From Zea mays (Eukaryota; Streptophyta; Magnoliopsida; Poales; Poaceae), in assembly GCF_902167145.1 (NCBI RefSeq), contig NC_050098.1, forward strand, positions 129,468,207 through 129,532,206: a DNA stretch of 64,000 nucleotides, in the 5' to 3' direction. The notes below the pieces were generated by a model that saw nothing but the letters and a program-made list of their open reading frames with translations, was not told the origin of the DNA and made no database searches. Positions 33,681 through 44,867 of this stretch are shown here, piece after piece. A program made the translations under genes and the position numbers. Numbering within the stretch: position 1 is the first letter of the stretch; every line of letters starts with the position of its first letter.

Positions 33681-34091
33681 AATTAACATGGAAGTAGATG
33701 ATTACGTCCAAGACACCATACCTAGGGATAACGCATGGTAACAAATTGATTCTTGTTTTTGTCCCCTTCTTTTTCCTGTGTTGTTGTATGTTTGGAGGAT
33801 AGGATGACCAGAGTTTGCCTGCAACCGATCTAAAGGTTAGAGCGAGCGCCATGTGATGCAGGTATGTACATCGCTGTTCCAAAATTCATGTGTTTGATGC
33901 CGGATTGCGTGTAGCTAGCTGTTCATAGTAGGGATTAGCGCTGAAAAATTGGGGGAAAGCAAAGTACACTGGTGACCTCAAGTTCAATCGAATCAATATG
34001 GCACATCAGTTAGACTGTTTGCTTATCTTAGAAAATTGATTTTTGTTCTTTTTACTACTAAAGCCTTACTTCTCTCTTCTGTAATTAAAGT

Positions 34092-34192
34092 GGTGACCAA
34101 CTTGGAAGGACAGTTCATATGTCAAGTTGGGAGTTCTAAGGAAGGATTGTTTAATGGCCAATTTGATGCTGCCCTATTTGACCACCCTCAGG
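34092..34192 (+). pseudogene. Captured NHL-repeat fragment (SOQ1-like)
   Basis: Encodes VTNLEGQFICQVGSSKEG, then FDAALFDHPQG. This resembles the NHL beta-propeller of the plant chloroplast HAD/thioredoxin/NHL protein SUPPRESSOR OF QUENCHING 1, in which 'VTDLEG-F--Q-GS' leads to 'F--A-F-RPQG'. TAATTAAAG immediately upstream could be a 3' splice site. It stops matching after the PQG motif. It is a single-exon scrap within the Helitron and encodes no function by itself. Confidence 0.6.
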
Positions 34193-34299
34193 GGAAGAAA
34201 CAACTATTATTTCCATGCAATAATAATAGCTCTTACAAAAACATGCTATGAGCTCTTAACATTTGAGATAACTATATCTTTGAACAATTGATCTCTCAG

Positions 34300-34364
34300 G
34301 AATATATGAGGCCTTGGAGTTGAGGGATGGAGGATCTGATTATCTTGGCAAGGGTGTTCTTAAG
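34300..34364 (+). pseudogene. Captured enolase exon 3 (out of order)
   Basis: Encodes IYEALELRDGGSDYLGKGVLK with flanking splice signals: acceptor TCTCTCAG before 34300 and donor AAG/GTTAGT after 34364. This is the segment of plant enolase that follows the PSGASTG loop. It begins in the phase left by the donor at 34972, so in the parent gene it follows exons 1-2. Here it lies 250 bp upstream of them. The substrate-loop sequence looks conserved, suggesting recent capture. Confidence 0.85.
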
Positions 34365-34614
34365 GTTAGTTAACCAGCCAATTTTTCCATTTCAGTCTAA
34401 GGGTATAATACTAGATGTATTTGCCATGCAATTGCATGCACCATAGTCATTCATGCATCCAGTGGTCAAGGTTAACTCATATAATAGAAATTAACATGTA
34501 TCCTCCTCCCTTTTATTTGTGATAATTGATTTGGTAACTTATTTGAAGGATATGCTCTAAATTTGAGTTGACTAAATGTTACTATCTAGCTTTTGGCTTA
34601 ACATTTGAGAGGAG

Positions 34615-34972
34615 ATGGCGGTCACGATCACGTGGGTGAAGACGAGACAGATCTTCATCAGCCGCGGCAACCCCACCGTCGAGGTTCGACATTTTGCTTT
34701 GCCGAGTCTTCCAGGGGCCGTAAATTTGGTTTTGCCTCTTTTTTCTTTCTGTTTAGATCAAAGGCTCAGCCCAACTTTATTAGAAATCGGAAGTTCTAGC
34801 GTTTGCCTGTGTCCCAGTTCAGCGCGTCGATGTGCTCAAGACCTCCTCACCTCAGGTTTTGTATTTTACGTTGGATCTGGACTGACTGTGTTGTGCGGCT
34901 GCGCGCAGGTGGACGTGGGCCTCAGGGATGGCAGCTACGCGAGGGGGGCCGTACCCAGCGGCGTATCCACTG
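34615..34972 (+). pseudogene. Captured enolase exons 1-2
   Basis: Exon 1 (34615-34683) starts with ATG and encodes MAVTITWVKTRQIF then SRGNPTVE. The intron 34684-34908 starts GTTCGA and ends GCGCGCAG. Exon 2 (34909-34972) encodes VDVGLRDGSYARGAVPSG then STG, ending at the donor G/GTACGT. This is the N-terminus of plant cytosolic enolase (2-phosphoglycerate dehydratase of glycolysis). The usual Asp before SRGNPT is Ile here, and Val replaces Ala in the PSGASTG loop, so the piece is no longer under selection. No further enolase exons follow. Confidence 0.9.
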
Positions 34973-36572
34973 GTACGTCTGTCTGCTCCATGCCTCCATC
35001 TCCATTCACCCCGCGCTTTTGTTTTTCGAGTGCTCCGGTTCCTGAGCCGCTGCTTGGTTTCATTGATCTGGTTTCATTGATCTGGGCGTGTCGAGGGATC
35101 TGAGCGGTGGGATTAGTCGATCGGTCCAGTTCATCTTGATAACTTAGTGCCTCTCATTAACAATTTCATCTTGATTTTACATGTGCTGGTATAAATTGCA
35201 CATCAAAATTGGTTAGTTCATTGTCGGGAAACAAATGTTAGATCCTGCATTGAGCCGCTGCTTGGAATTTCATCGGTCTTTTTAGGTGCGAGGGTTTTTT
35301 TCCTATAATAAAAGCGAAAAGGGTGTATTTGTCGTGAAAACATGCTATATTTCTGCTAGCTGTTCTTCTATTGCATTTTTTGTGCAAAGAATCAATTTCG
35401 TTCTTTCATTATATTACTTTCAAAACTCCATTGCTAACAAGGTTTCATTGACAACAACTGTTGGGTTTGAATGAGGCAGTTGAAACCAAGAGTTGTCTCT
35501 CCCAAGGACGCATTTCATCACCATCACTAAGCAACGCATGGGCACATCACCAGGGTATAAGCTTTTTTTTGCTATTCTACCTTTTTTCTCTCTTACCCTG
35601 TTTGTTTTCTGAAATTCGTCAGTTGGTTAGTTTTTAGCTTTCTGAAAGGCTGAAAGCAAGATCCGATCCAGCAAAGCCTTTTGACTTTCTCCCTTTCACT
35701 TCTACGTGCCTTTGCATAATTGTCCATTTTTTTAAAAAAATACTACAGCAAGTAGTACACGTTTATTTACCAAACCATAAAGCTTCCTGTGCTGCGAAAC
35801 AGTAGTATCTGGGGAAGGTTATGTGTATGTCACAGTACTAACACAGTGGATCAGAACTAAGCACAGCAGATCAGATCAGATTTTCTTTTAAGGCTGCTTG
35901 ATTTATCTTATTATCAAGCGTAAGTCTGTTGTTCTTGTTCGAATTACAATTGAGAGCCAGACACTTCATGAGATGCTTGGCAGTAATATTTCTCTTGTTT
36001 GTGTGATCAATCATGCCATTATTTTAGTCTAATAGATGGACATGTTTTAAATTTTGAGGAGGCATTGAAACAATTTGCATCATGAAGGCGTTCGAGAAGT
36101 TCCAGTATGTAGATGTTCTTATTCCTATTGTTTCTTTTCCTCTAAAGTACCGCTGCACGAGCCTGTTGTCGATGCCTTCGTGGGCCACACCTATAGCCAC
36201 AACAGCAAGGCTAGGAGCAGCAAGGCCAGGACGAACTGTACGATCCTGACACTAACTAGGGTGTGGCACAAGGATAGCAAATAGTCGACTGATTAGAGCT
36301 AGGGGATCTTAGGATAAGTTGTTAATTTGTTAGGGAATCAGTTATGGGCACTGTAGATATAAGGCGCTGATTAGTTTGTATATAGGCATCGAAGAAAAAA
36401 CTCTTTCTGTCCAACCTCCTCCGACGATCATCCTCCTGTCTGTTCCGATCTCGTGCGGGCTCCACCATTGTAATGGTAAGATTCAGAGCCGACTCTGTTC
36501 TGCTTGTTCCTTACCCTTACACTAACGGCAGTCAAATTTTACTTATAGTCATGATTGTCAATTTTCTTTCAG
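34973..36572 (+). other. Helitron interior, intron-like
   Basis: AT-rich, mostly intron-like sequence. Short exon-like islands occur at about 36090-36110 (AFEKFQ) and 36150-36283 (VPLHEPVVDAFVGHTYSHNS). Neither is recognised. Confidence 0.4.
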
Positions 36573-36650
36573 CTTGCCACCGGTACAGGTATTGCTCCGT
36601 TCTGCTTGTTCCTGTGGAACATGTTCTTTAAGAAACATGACCACTACAAG
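36573..36650 (+). pseudogene. Captured ferredoxin-NADP reductase exon
   Basis: A 26-residue exon beginning [10 protein letters not shown] and ending FFKKHDHYK, with acceptor TTTCTTTCAG and donor AAG/GTATAA. This is the NADP-binding GTGIAPF segment of leaf-type FNR, the chloroplast flavoenzyme that passes electrons from ferredoxin to NADP. The usual Arg after GTGIAPF is Cys. An unrelated-looking stretch (VDAMAVDEGDRAIDSNSS, about 36671-36724) follows and is not assigned. Confidence 0.75.
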
Positions 36651-37123
36651 GTATAAGCACCTTAGCTGTCAGTGGATGCCATGGCAGTGGATGAGGGTGA
36701 CAGAGCTATTGATTCCAACTCATCTGCATTTGGAAGCATCAGATGAACCTGATCAATGTGACATGTATGAAGCTGACAGTAAATCATCCTCAACGCCGCA
36801 GATGCATACAAACTCAAAGGCAAGCTCTCAGCGTTACAAGTCAAGTAGAACAAATGACGAGTGAAATTGAGGAGCCCAGGGTACCTAATTTAATGTTTGT
36901 TCTAAGAAAATTTTGAGTTTCAGAATACATATGTAAATCAGGATATATGTGTATATGTGTGTGTTCTTGTGCTTTGAGCTAACCAACTATGTTTAAGTAC
37001 TTCTCCCCATGTTCTTTATTGTTTATAATTTGTTATACCAGGAGCCACATAAGATGTCAATATTAGAAATTTCCACAAATTAAACTAATAAGTTGTCTTG
37101 AATAAGTTATTATGATATTATAT

Positions 37124-37155
37124 GGTCCCATTGCAACGCACGGGCGCTCACCTAG
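37124..37155 (+). other. Helitron 3' terminus with hairpin
   Basis: CCCAT (37127-37131) pairs with ACGGG (37140-37144) apart from one A-C mismatch. The loop is TGCAACGC and CTAG follows at 37152-37155. This is the replication-termination signature of Helitrons; the mismatch suggests some decay. Confidence 0.8.
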
Positions 37156-37387
37156 TAAATTATAGATCAACGTAAAGCAGATAGGTTGTGTTATAAAAAA
37201 ACACATGGGCAGTAGAGATATAGTACCGTGCACATTGCATGGCCCAAGCAGAAGCTTTCTTATTTTCTTTCTTTAGGCGCACATAGCTTGTTGAATAGAA
37301 AATGACACATGCACACACACAGCTTGTCAAAAAAATATGACAGCTTCGTTTGGATCAGCGACTACATGATATAACACACGTCGAAAT
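37156..37387. other. Host flank right of Helitron
   Basis: AT-rich sequence with no gene. It ends where Gag-coding sequence of gypsy C begins without any LTR or PBS, so it marks a deletion or recombination breakpoint. Confidence 0.5.
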
Positions 37388-39480
37388 CAAGGTATGGCGA
37401 GTGCCAGACCTTGTCACACTGAGTCCTCCTCCACTGAGCGACCCCACTTCAGTGAGCACTTTCGCAAGGGCATATCCTGACCTTCCGGGGTACCATATGT
37501 GGTCAACTTGGGACCGACTGACGGCCGTCTTAACCTCCGGACCCGCGGGTTTCGAGGAAGAGGACGACCCCGACTTCAGTTGGGATTTCTCCGGACTCTG
37601 TGACCCTAGTGCCATGCGAGACTTCATGTCCGCATGTGATCACTGCCTCTCCTGCTACTCTGACGATGGCCACAACCTTGACGACGAGGGTTACGACCCA
37701 ACTGGCGAGTGTTTCCACATCGATCAGGGGGATCACGACGAAGACAACCACCTTGGCATGCCAGGAAACGACGACGCCCCTGTGCCTGCGTCTCGCGTTG
37801 AGATCCCGCGGAGCTAGATGTGGCTCGGGTCCCTGCGGGGGGTCAGGGCACACAGCTCGAGCAACTCCGCGAGATGTAGGCCAAGCTTGACGAAGAAACA
37901 GGGCGACTTGTGCAGCTCCGACAAAACATCGAGCAATAGTGGGCAGGTCGAGCACTCGCTGGAGGAGCGCGACATCGGGCCCAGGACGTCCAGCGACGTA
38001 TAATTGACGATGCCAGGGCAGGGCTGCCCCTGGCCTTCAACGGGGCCGACCAGGGCCTAGCTGCAGCAGCGATGTTACTTCGAACAATGCCGGAGCCATC
38101 CACCACCGAAGGGTGACGTATCCAGGGCGAACTCAAGGACCTCTTGGAAGATGTCGCGGCCCGACGAGCCGAGAGCTCTGCCTCCCGAAGGCGAGGATGC
38201 CCCTCGGAGCATCACGCAGCGTCCTCCCGACACATGTGCGAGGCCTCGATCCACACCGAGCACACGGGAGACGGGACACCTGCAGCCCGGGGTCGCCTCG
38301 GCGACGAGCAGCACCGCCATGACCGTCGAGCTCGCCTCGAGGAAATGGTGCGCCGAGGCTACCACCCCAGACGCGGAGGACGCTACGATAGTGAGGAGGA
38401 TCGGAGCCCCTCGCCTGGACCACCAGGTCTGCGGGTCTTCAGCCGGGCCATACGACGGGCACCGTTCCCGGCCCGGTTTCGAGCCCCGACTACCATTTCC
38501 AAGTACTCGAGGGAGACCAGGCCGGAGTTGTGGCTCGCGGATTACCGACTGCCATGCCAGTTGGGAGGGACGGACGACGACAACCTCATCATCCGCAACC
38601 TCCCCCTTTTCCTCTCCGACGCTGCCAGGGCCTGGCTGGAGCATCTGCCTCCTGCGCAGATCTTCGACTGGGACGACCTGGTCAAGGCCTTCGCTGGAAA
38701 TTTCCAAGGTACGTATGTGCGCCCTGGGAACTCATGGGATCTTCGGAGCTGCCGCCAGCAGCCAGGGGAATCCCTGCGAGAGTACATCCGGTGGTTTTCA
38801 AAGCAGTGCATCGAGTTGCCCAACATCACCGACTCGGACGTCATCGGAGCCTTCCTCGCCGGTACCACGTGCCGAGACCAGGTGAGCAAACTAGGGCGTA
38901 AGACACCCACCAAGGCGAGCGAATTGATGGACATAGCCACCAAGTTTGCCTCTGGTCAGGAGGCGGTCGAAGCCATCTTCCGGAAGGACAAGCAGCCTCA
39001 GGGAAGGCAGAAGGAAGACGCCCCCGAGATGTCCGTCCAGCGTGGCACGAAGAAGAAGACCAGGAAGAAAGCGCAAGCAAAACACAACGCCATTGACGCG
39101 GATCTTGTCGCTGCTGCCGAGCACAGGAATCCTCGGAAACCTCCCAGAGGGGCCAACATGTTCGACAAGATGCTCAAGGAGTCGTGCCCCTATCACAGGG
39201 GTCCCGTCAAGCACACCCTTGAAGAGTGCGACATGCTCCGGCGTTACTTCAATAAGGCAGGACCCTCGGCAGAAGGTGGCAAGGACCAAGGCAACAACAA
39301 GAAGGGGGCGACAAGGACGAGGAGTTCCCGGAAGTCCACAACTACTTCATGAACTATGGTGGGCAAGTGGTGAATGCCTCGGCTCGACACCCCAAGCAAG
39401 AACGTCGGGAGGTCTGCTCGATGAAGATAGCAACGCCAGTCTACCTAGACTGGTCCGACAAACCCATTACCTTTGACTAA
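37388..39480 (+). pseudogene. Gypsy C Gag
   Basis: The N-terminal portion (37388-37815) includes RVPDLVTLSPPP and the acidic DDPDFSWDFSGL, then stops at 37815. After a degraded stretch the frame is open from 38144 to 39352, with the Gag core IIRNLPLFLSDAARAWLEHL near 38587 and SLREYIRWFSKQ near 38775. The segment CPYHRGPVKHTLEEC near 39187 is a degenerate zinc-knuckle motif. A frame change near 39300 precedes the protease, whose lead-in (VYLDWSDKPITFD) is visible near 39440. The product would form the particle core. Confidence 0.8.
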
Positions 39481-39499
39481 GGTGACCACCCCGACTGCG

Positions 39500-40134
39500 T
39501 ACCGAGCCCAGGAAGGTACCCGCTTGTCATCGACCCTATCATCGGCAATGCTAGGCTCTCCAAGGTCCTCATGGACGGAGGCAGCAGCCTCAACATCATC
39601 TACGCCGAGACCCTAGGGCTCTTGGGGGTCGATCTGTCCATGATCCGGGCCGGTGCAGCACCCTTTCACGGGATTGTCCCCGGCAAGCGTGTCCTGCCCC
39701 TTGGGCAACTTGATTTGCCCGTCTGCTTCAGAACTCCCTCCAACTTCCGAAAGGAAACCCTCACTTTCGAGGTAGTCGGGTTCTGAGGGACCTATCACGC
39801 GGTGTTGGGAAGACCGTGCTACGCCAAGTTCATGGTCGTCCCCAACTACACGTACCTCAAGCTCAAGATGCCAGGCCCCAAGGCAACCATCACCATTGGA
39901 TCCACATACCGCCACGCTTACGAGTGCGACGTGGAATGCGTGGAGTACGCTGAAGCCCTCGCCGAGTCTGAGGCCCTCATCGCCGACCTGGATTGCCTCT
40001 CCAAAGAGGCGCTCGACGCGAAGCGGCACGCCGACAACTTCGAACCAGCTGAGGCGGTTAAGTCCGTCTCTCTCGACCCTAGCAACGACATCGGCAAGAA
40101 AGTCAGGATCGGCTCCGAGCTCGACCCCAAATAG
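39500..40134 (+). pseudogene. Gypsy C protease
   Basis: The aspartic protease active site reads LMDGGSSLNIIY near 39568. The second strand motif YHAVLGRPCYAKF lies near 39793. A TGA at 39784-39786 interrupts the frame between them. A linker with the phrase YAEALAESEALIADL leads to a stop (TAG) at 40132-40134. As in gypsy A, DGG replaces DT/SG. Confidence 0.75.
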
Positions 40135-40139
40135 GAAGC

Positions 40140-41318
40140 AGTGCTCGTCGACTTTCTCCGCGCAAACGCCGAAATTTTTGCGTGGAGTCCCTCGGACATG
40201 CCAGGCATACCAAGGGATGTCGCCGAGCACTCACTGGACATCTGAGCCGGTGCCCGACCCGTGAAACAGCACCTGCGCCGTTTTGATGAGGAAAAGCACA
40301 GAGCCATAGGCGAGGAGGTCCTCAAGCTAATGGCTGCAGGGTTCATCAAAGACGTATTCCATCCAGAATGGTTAGCTAACCCTGTACTTGTAAAGAAAAA
40401 AGTGGGAAATGGAGGATGTGTGTAGACTACACTGGGTTAAATAAAGCATGTCCAAAGGTTCCCTACCCTCTGCCTCGCATCGATCAAATTGTGGACTCCA
40501 CTGCTGGGTGCGAAACCCTGTCTTTCCTCGATGCCTATTCAGGCTATCACCAAATCAAGATGAAAGAATCCGACCAGCTCGCGACTTCTTTTATCACACC
40601 TTTTGGCATGTATTGTTATACTACTATGCCATTTGGCTTGAGGAATGCAGGTGCAACATACCAAAGGTGCATGAACCATGTGTTTGGAGAGCACATCGGC
40701 AGAACAGTCGAGGCTTATGTCGATGACATCATTGTCAAAACAAGGAAAGCCTCTGACCTCCTCTCTGAACTTGAGATAACATTCAGGTGCCTAAAGGCGA
40801 AGGGCGTAAAACTCAATCCCGATAAGTGTGTCTTCGGAGTCCCCCGAGGCATTCTCCTAGGGTTCATCGTCTCTGAACGAGGCATCGAGGCCAACCCGGA
40901 GAAAATCGCGGCCATCACCAACATGGGACCCATCAAAGATTTAAAAGGAGTACAAAGGGTGATGGGATGCCTTGCGGCTCTGAGCCGCTTCATCTCGCGC
41001 CTTGGCGAGAAAGGGTTGCCCTTGTACCACCTCTTAAGGAAGGCCGAGCGCTTCACTTGGACTCTCGAAGCCGAAGAAGCCCTCAGAAACCTTAAAGCAC
41101 TCCTTACTAATGCGCCCATCTTGGTGCCCCCCGCTGCGGGAGAAGCACTCTTGATTTACGTAGCCGCAACCACTCAGGTGGTCAGCGCCGCGGTCGTAGT
41201 CGAGAGACGAGAAGAGGGGTATGCACTGCTCATCCAGAGGCCAGTCTACTTCATCAGGAGGTGCTATCCGAGACCAAAATCTGCTACCGGTAAATCCAGA
41301 AGCTACTGTACGCAGTGA
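40140..41318 (+). pseudogene. Gypsy C reverse transcriptase
   Basis: An upstream segment (FAWSPSDMPGIPRDVAEHS near 40180) leads into the RT fingers. A frame change at about 40405 occurs in a run of A residues. From 40416 the frame is open: MCVDYTGLNKACPK, FLDAYSGYHQIKM, the catalytic YVDDIIVKT near 40716, and the thumb GCLAALSRFISRL. The frame breaks at about 41250-41318 at the start of RNase H. Confidence 0.85.
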
Positions 41319-42039
41319 TTCTAACACGGCGAAAGCTGCGACACTACTTCGAGTCTCATCCGGTGACTGTGGTGTCATCCTCCCCCTGGGAGAGATCATC
41401 CAGTGCCGAGAGGCCTCGGGTAGGATGGCAAAATGGGTGGTGGAACTCATGGGGGAAACACTTTCATTCGCTCCTCGGAAGGCCATAAAATCCCAAGTCT
41501 TGGTAGACTTCCTGGCTGAATGGGTCGACACCCAATTGCCGATAGCTCCAATCCAAGCCGAACTTTGGACCATGTACTTCGATGGGTCGCTCATGAAAAC
41601 CGGAGCAGGTGCTGGCTTGCTCTTCATCTCACCCCTCGGGAAACATGTGCGCTACGTAATACGCCTCCATTTTCCGGCATCAAACAACATGGCCGAATAC
41701 GAGGCCTTGGTTAATGGGTTGCGCATCGCCGTCGAGCTAGGGGTTCGGTGCCTCGACGCTCGTGGCAACTCGCAGCTCATTATTGACCAAGTCATGAAGA
41801 ACTCTCACTGCCGCGATCGAAAAATGGAGGTCTACTGCGACGAAGTTCGGTGCTTGGAAGATAAGTTCTATGGGCTGGAACTCAACCATGTTGCTCGACG
41901 GTACAACGAGACTACGGATGAGCTGGCTAAAATAGCCTCGGGACGGACGACGGTTCCCCTGAACGTCTTCTCCAGGGACATATATCAACCATCCGTCAAA
42001 CTCAACGACGCACCCGAACCTGAGGAGACCTCGGCCTAG
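41221..42039 (+). pseudogene. Gypsy C RNase H
   Basis: Open from 41221 in a new frame. Tether (GRMAKWVVELMGE near 41420), then RNase H with MYFDGSLMKTGAGAGLLF near 41573 (first Asp), NNMAEYEALVNGL near 41684 (Glu), and a third motif where ARGNSQLIIDQV near 41758 has Asn at the place where DSQL is usual. The loss of that Asp would inactivate the enzyme. The frame ends at TAG 42037-42039. Confidence 0.75.
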
Positions 42040-42303
42040 CCCGAGGTACCCTCGGCCGCCGAGGGTGAGGCCCTGCGCGTCAAGAGAGGGCAGAATGGAG
42101 TTACGCCAAACCTAAACTGGCAGACCCCGTACCTGGAATATCTCCTCCGAGGAGAGCTGCCCCTCGACAAGGTCGAAGCTCGGCGACTGGCTCGGCGCGC
42201 CAAGTCGTTCGTTTTACTAGGTGATGAAAAAGAGTTGTACCACCGCAGCCCCTCAGGCATTCTCCAACGATGCATATCCGCCGCCCAAGGACAAAAGCTG
42301 TTA

Positions 42304-43359
42304 TAGGAAATACACTCGGGAGCTTGCGGTCACCATGCAGCACCTCGAGCCCTCGTAGGAAACGCTTTCCGACAAGGTTTCTACTGGCCGACCGCGGTGA
42401 CCGACGCCACTAGGATTGTACGCTCCTGCCGAGGGTGTCAATTCTACACGAGACGGACGCACCTGCCCGCTCAGGCCCTACAGACAATACCTATCACTTG
42501 GTCGTTTGCCGTATGGGGTCTGGACCTCGTCGGTCCCTTGCAGAAGGCACCCGGGGGCTTCACGCACCTGCTGGTCGCCATCGACAAATTCTCCAAGTGG
42601 ATCGAAGTCCGACCCTTAACCAGCATCGGGTCCGAGCAGGCGGTGGCGTTCTTTACAAGTATCATCCATCGCTTTGGGGTCCCAAACTCCATCATCACCG
42701 ACAATGGCACACAATTCACTGGGAAAAAGTTCCTAGACTTCTGCGAAGGCTACCACATCCGTGTGGACTGGGCCACCGTAGCTCACCCAATGACAAATGG
42801 GCAGGTGGACCGCGCCAATGGCATGATTTTGCAGGGACTAAAACCAAGGATCTACAACGACCTCAACAAGTTTGGCAGGCGATGGATAAAAGAGCTACCC
42901 TCGGTGGTTTGGAGTCTGAGGAAGACGCTGAGCTGGGCCACGGGTTTCTCGCCATTTTTCCTAGTCTATGGGGCCGAGGCCATCCTACCCACGGACTTAA
43001 AATACGGCTCCCCGAGGACAAAGGCATACGACGACCAAAACAACCAGACCAGCCGAGAGGATTCATTGGACCAGCTGGAAGAGGCTCGGGACGTAGCCTT
43101 ACTACACTCAGCACGGTATCAGCAGTCTCTGCGACGCTACCACGCCCGAAGGATTCGGCCCCGAGGCTTCCAAGTGGGAGATTTGGTGCTTCGGCTACGA
43201 CAAGACGCCCGAGGGCGCCACAAGCTTACTCCTCCCTGGGAAGGGCCGTTCATCATCGCCAAAATTTTGAAGCCCGGGACATACAAGCTGGCCAACGATC
43301 AAGGCGAGGTCTACAGCAACGCTTGGAACATCGAACAGCTACATCGCTTTTATCCCTAA
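42304..43359 (+). pseudogene. Gypsy C integrase
   Basis: The zinc-binding domain (HSGACGHH...CRGCQFY) has stops at about 42303 and 42357. From 42397 the frame is open through the core: WGLDLVGPL (first Asp), ITDNGTQFTGKKF (second Asp) and NGQVDRANG near 42795. In this last motif the catalytic Glu is replaced by Asp (GTG GAC CGC). The C-terminal domain ends with the standard WNIEQLHRFYP. There is no chromodomain. Confidence 0.85.
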
Positions 43360-43828
43360 AATGTTTCAAGTCGTTCATGTATCTCGGTCCCTTTACATGT
43401 ATAAATAAAAAGTCTAACTGTCAAGGGAGGATCGGCCTTGCCTCAGCAAAAACCGACCCTCCCTCGGGGGCTAGAAGGGGGAACCCCCTCTGCGTCAAAA
43501 TTTTCCTCGGAAATGTTTTCTACTGAAATGACTTTCGTGCCTTTCAACTACGTCGATAACGAAATCCTAAAAACGAGCGGGAGAGACCTTGAACGGCAAG
43601 GCCAACCGGGCTGAGGGACTCCTACGCCTCCGGGATACAGATACCTCACTCATCACCTTCCGTGAAAGGTAGCTCACGCTCGGACAAGTGATTCTGCTAC
43701 CGAACAAGTCCTAGCGCTCGAAACAAGAGGAAAGAAAACACAGCTTTATACTCTGACACTAAAAATGTTTTGGCCTCAGCGGCAACAAGAAACATGCACA
43801 TACTTAGAATAAATTGTTCCCCACAGGG

Positions 43829-44461
43829 TCAAGTGTCGGTAGGGGGAGGAGCAGCACCCTCGGCGTCGTTCCTACCCACGGCGGAATCTGGCCCGGCCAC
43901 GGACGGTGACACAGGCGGAAGGATCTCCACCTCAAAAAAGGAAGCCAACGCCGCGCCTGGGCCCTCGGTAGCCGCATCAAGCCTTTGGACCTCGGCTAGG
44001 GCGGCCTCCTCTTCGTCGGGTAAGCAGTAGCCCTCGCTGACCCGCTCCAAATCCACGTCGTAGTGGGAGGCGAGGACAACGAAGGCCCGCCTAACGCCGT
44101 GGTGCAGCGCCCCGCGGAGTCTGCTGCGCACGTGGCCGCCCAAGTCCCGCAGGCGACTCTAGGGGGAGCTGCCCGAGGGGACGTCGTCGAGACCAAAGGT
44201 CCGGCAGAAGGCCGAGATGGCCTCGGACATGGCCAGGCGGTCGGCCTCCTTCTGCTCAGCCGCCTGGGCAAGCGCCTTGCAGTTCTTGACGGACTCGTTA
44301 AGAGCCGTCTCGAACCCCGAAGACCGCCGGACGATATTCTTCAGACACGAGGAGAAGAATGAAGCTAAAATAAAGTCACAAAGCGGGCAAAACATACCTT
44401 CAGCCCGGGCACACTGCTGTGGGGCCATGGCTTGGGCGGACCGGCCAGACCTGACGGCCAC
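43829..44461 (-). pseudogene. Gypsy C antisense gene, 3' exon, copy 1
   Basis: Two overlapping minus frames (44461-44159 and 44143-43829) encode one protein interrupted by a 1-base change near 44150. It reads ALNESVKNCKALAQAAEQKEADRL, AISAFCRTFGLDDVPSGSS, RAFVVLASHYDVDLERVSEGY and EGPGAALASFFEVEILPP. This is the typical C-terminus of the antisense accessory protein in RIRE2/Tat-type elements (recalled). A possible intron (donor GTATGT at 44397, acceptor CTGAAG at 44339) precedes it. Confidence 0.6.
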
Positions 44462-44867
44462 GGACAGGCCCTCCGCAAGGGTCCCGGCCCGAGCGGTCGC
44501 CTCAGGTCTAGAAAAGGGGGAACCCCCTCTGCGTCAAAATTTTCCTCGGAAAAGTTTTCTACCGAAACGACTTTCGTGCCTTTCGACTACGTCGATAACG
44601 GAATCCTAAAAACGAGCGGGAGAGACATTGAACGGCAAGCCCGACCGAGCCGAGGGACTCCTACACCTCCGGGATACAGATACCTCACTCATCACCTTCC
44701 GCGAAAGGTAGCTCACGCTCGGACAAGTGATTCTGCTACCGAACAAGTACTAACACTCGAAACAAGAGGAAAGAAAACGCAGCTTTATACTCTGACACTA
44801 AAAATGTTTTGGCCTCATCGACTGCAAGAAACATACACATACTTAGAATAAACTGTTCCCAACAGGC

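Larger units (their letters stand above)
32659..37155 (+). mobile_element. Non-autonomous Helitron with captured gene fragments
   Basis: The left end is TCTCTACTACTAATTATAAA preceded by host A (32658). The right end is ACGGGCGCTCACCTAG followed by host T (37156). The TC start, the CTAG end with a short hairpin just upstream, insertion between A and T and no target duplication are the diagnostic Helitron features, and both termini look like those of maize Helitrons. The 4497 bp encode no Rep/helicase. The interior has exon pieces with intact GT-AG borders from at least three unrelated genes (NHL/SOQ1-like, enolase, leaf-type FNR), all on the plus strand. Retained introns show that capture was at the DNA level. 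Confidence 0.85.
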
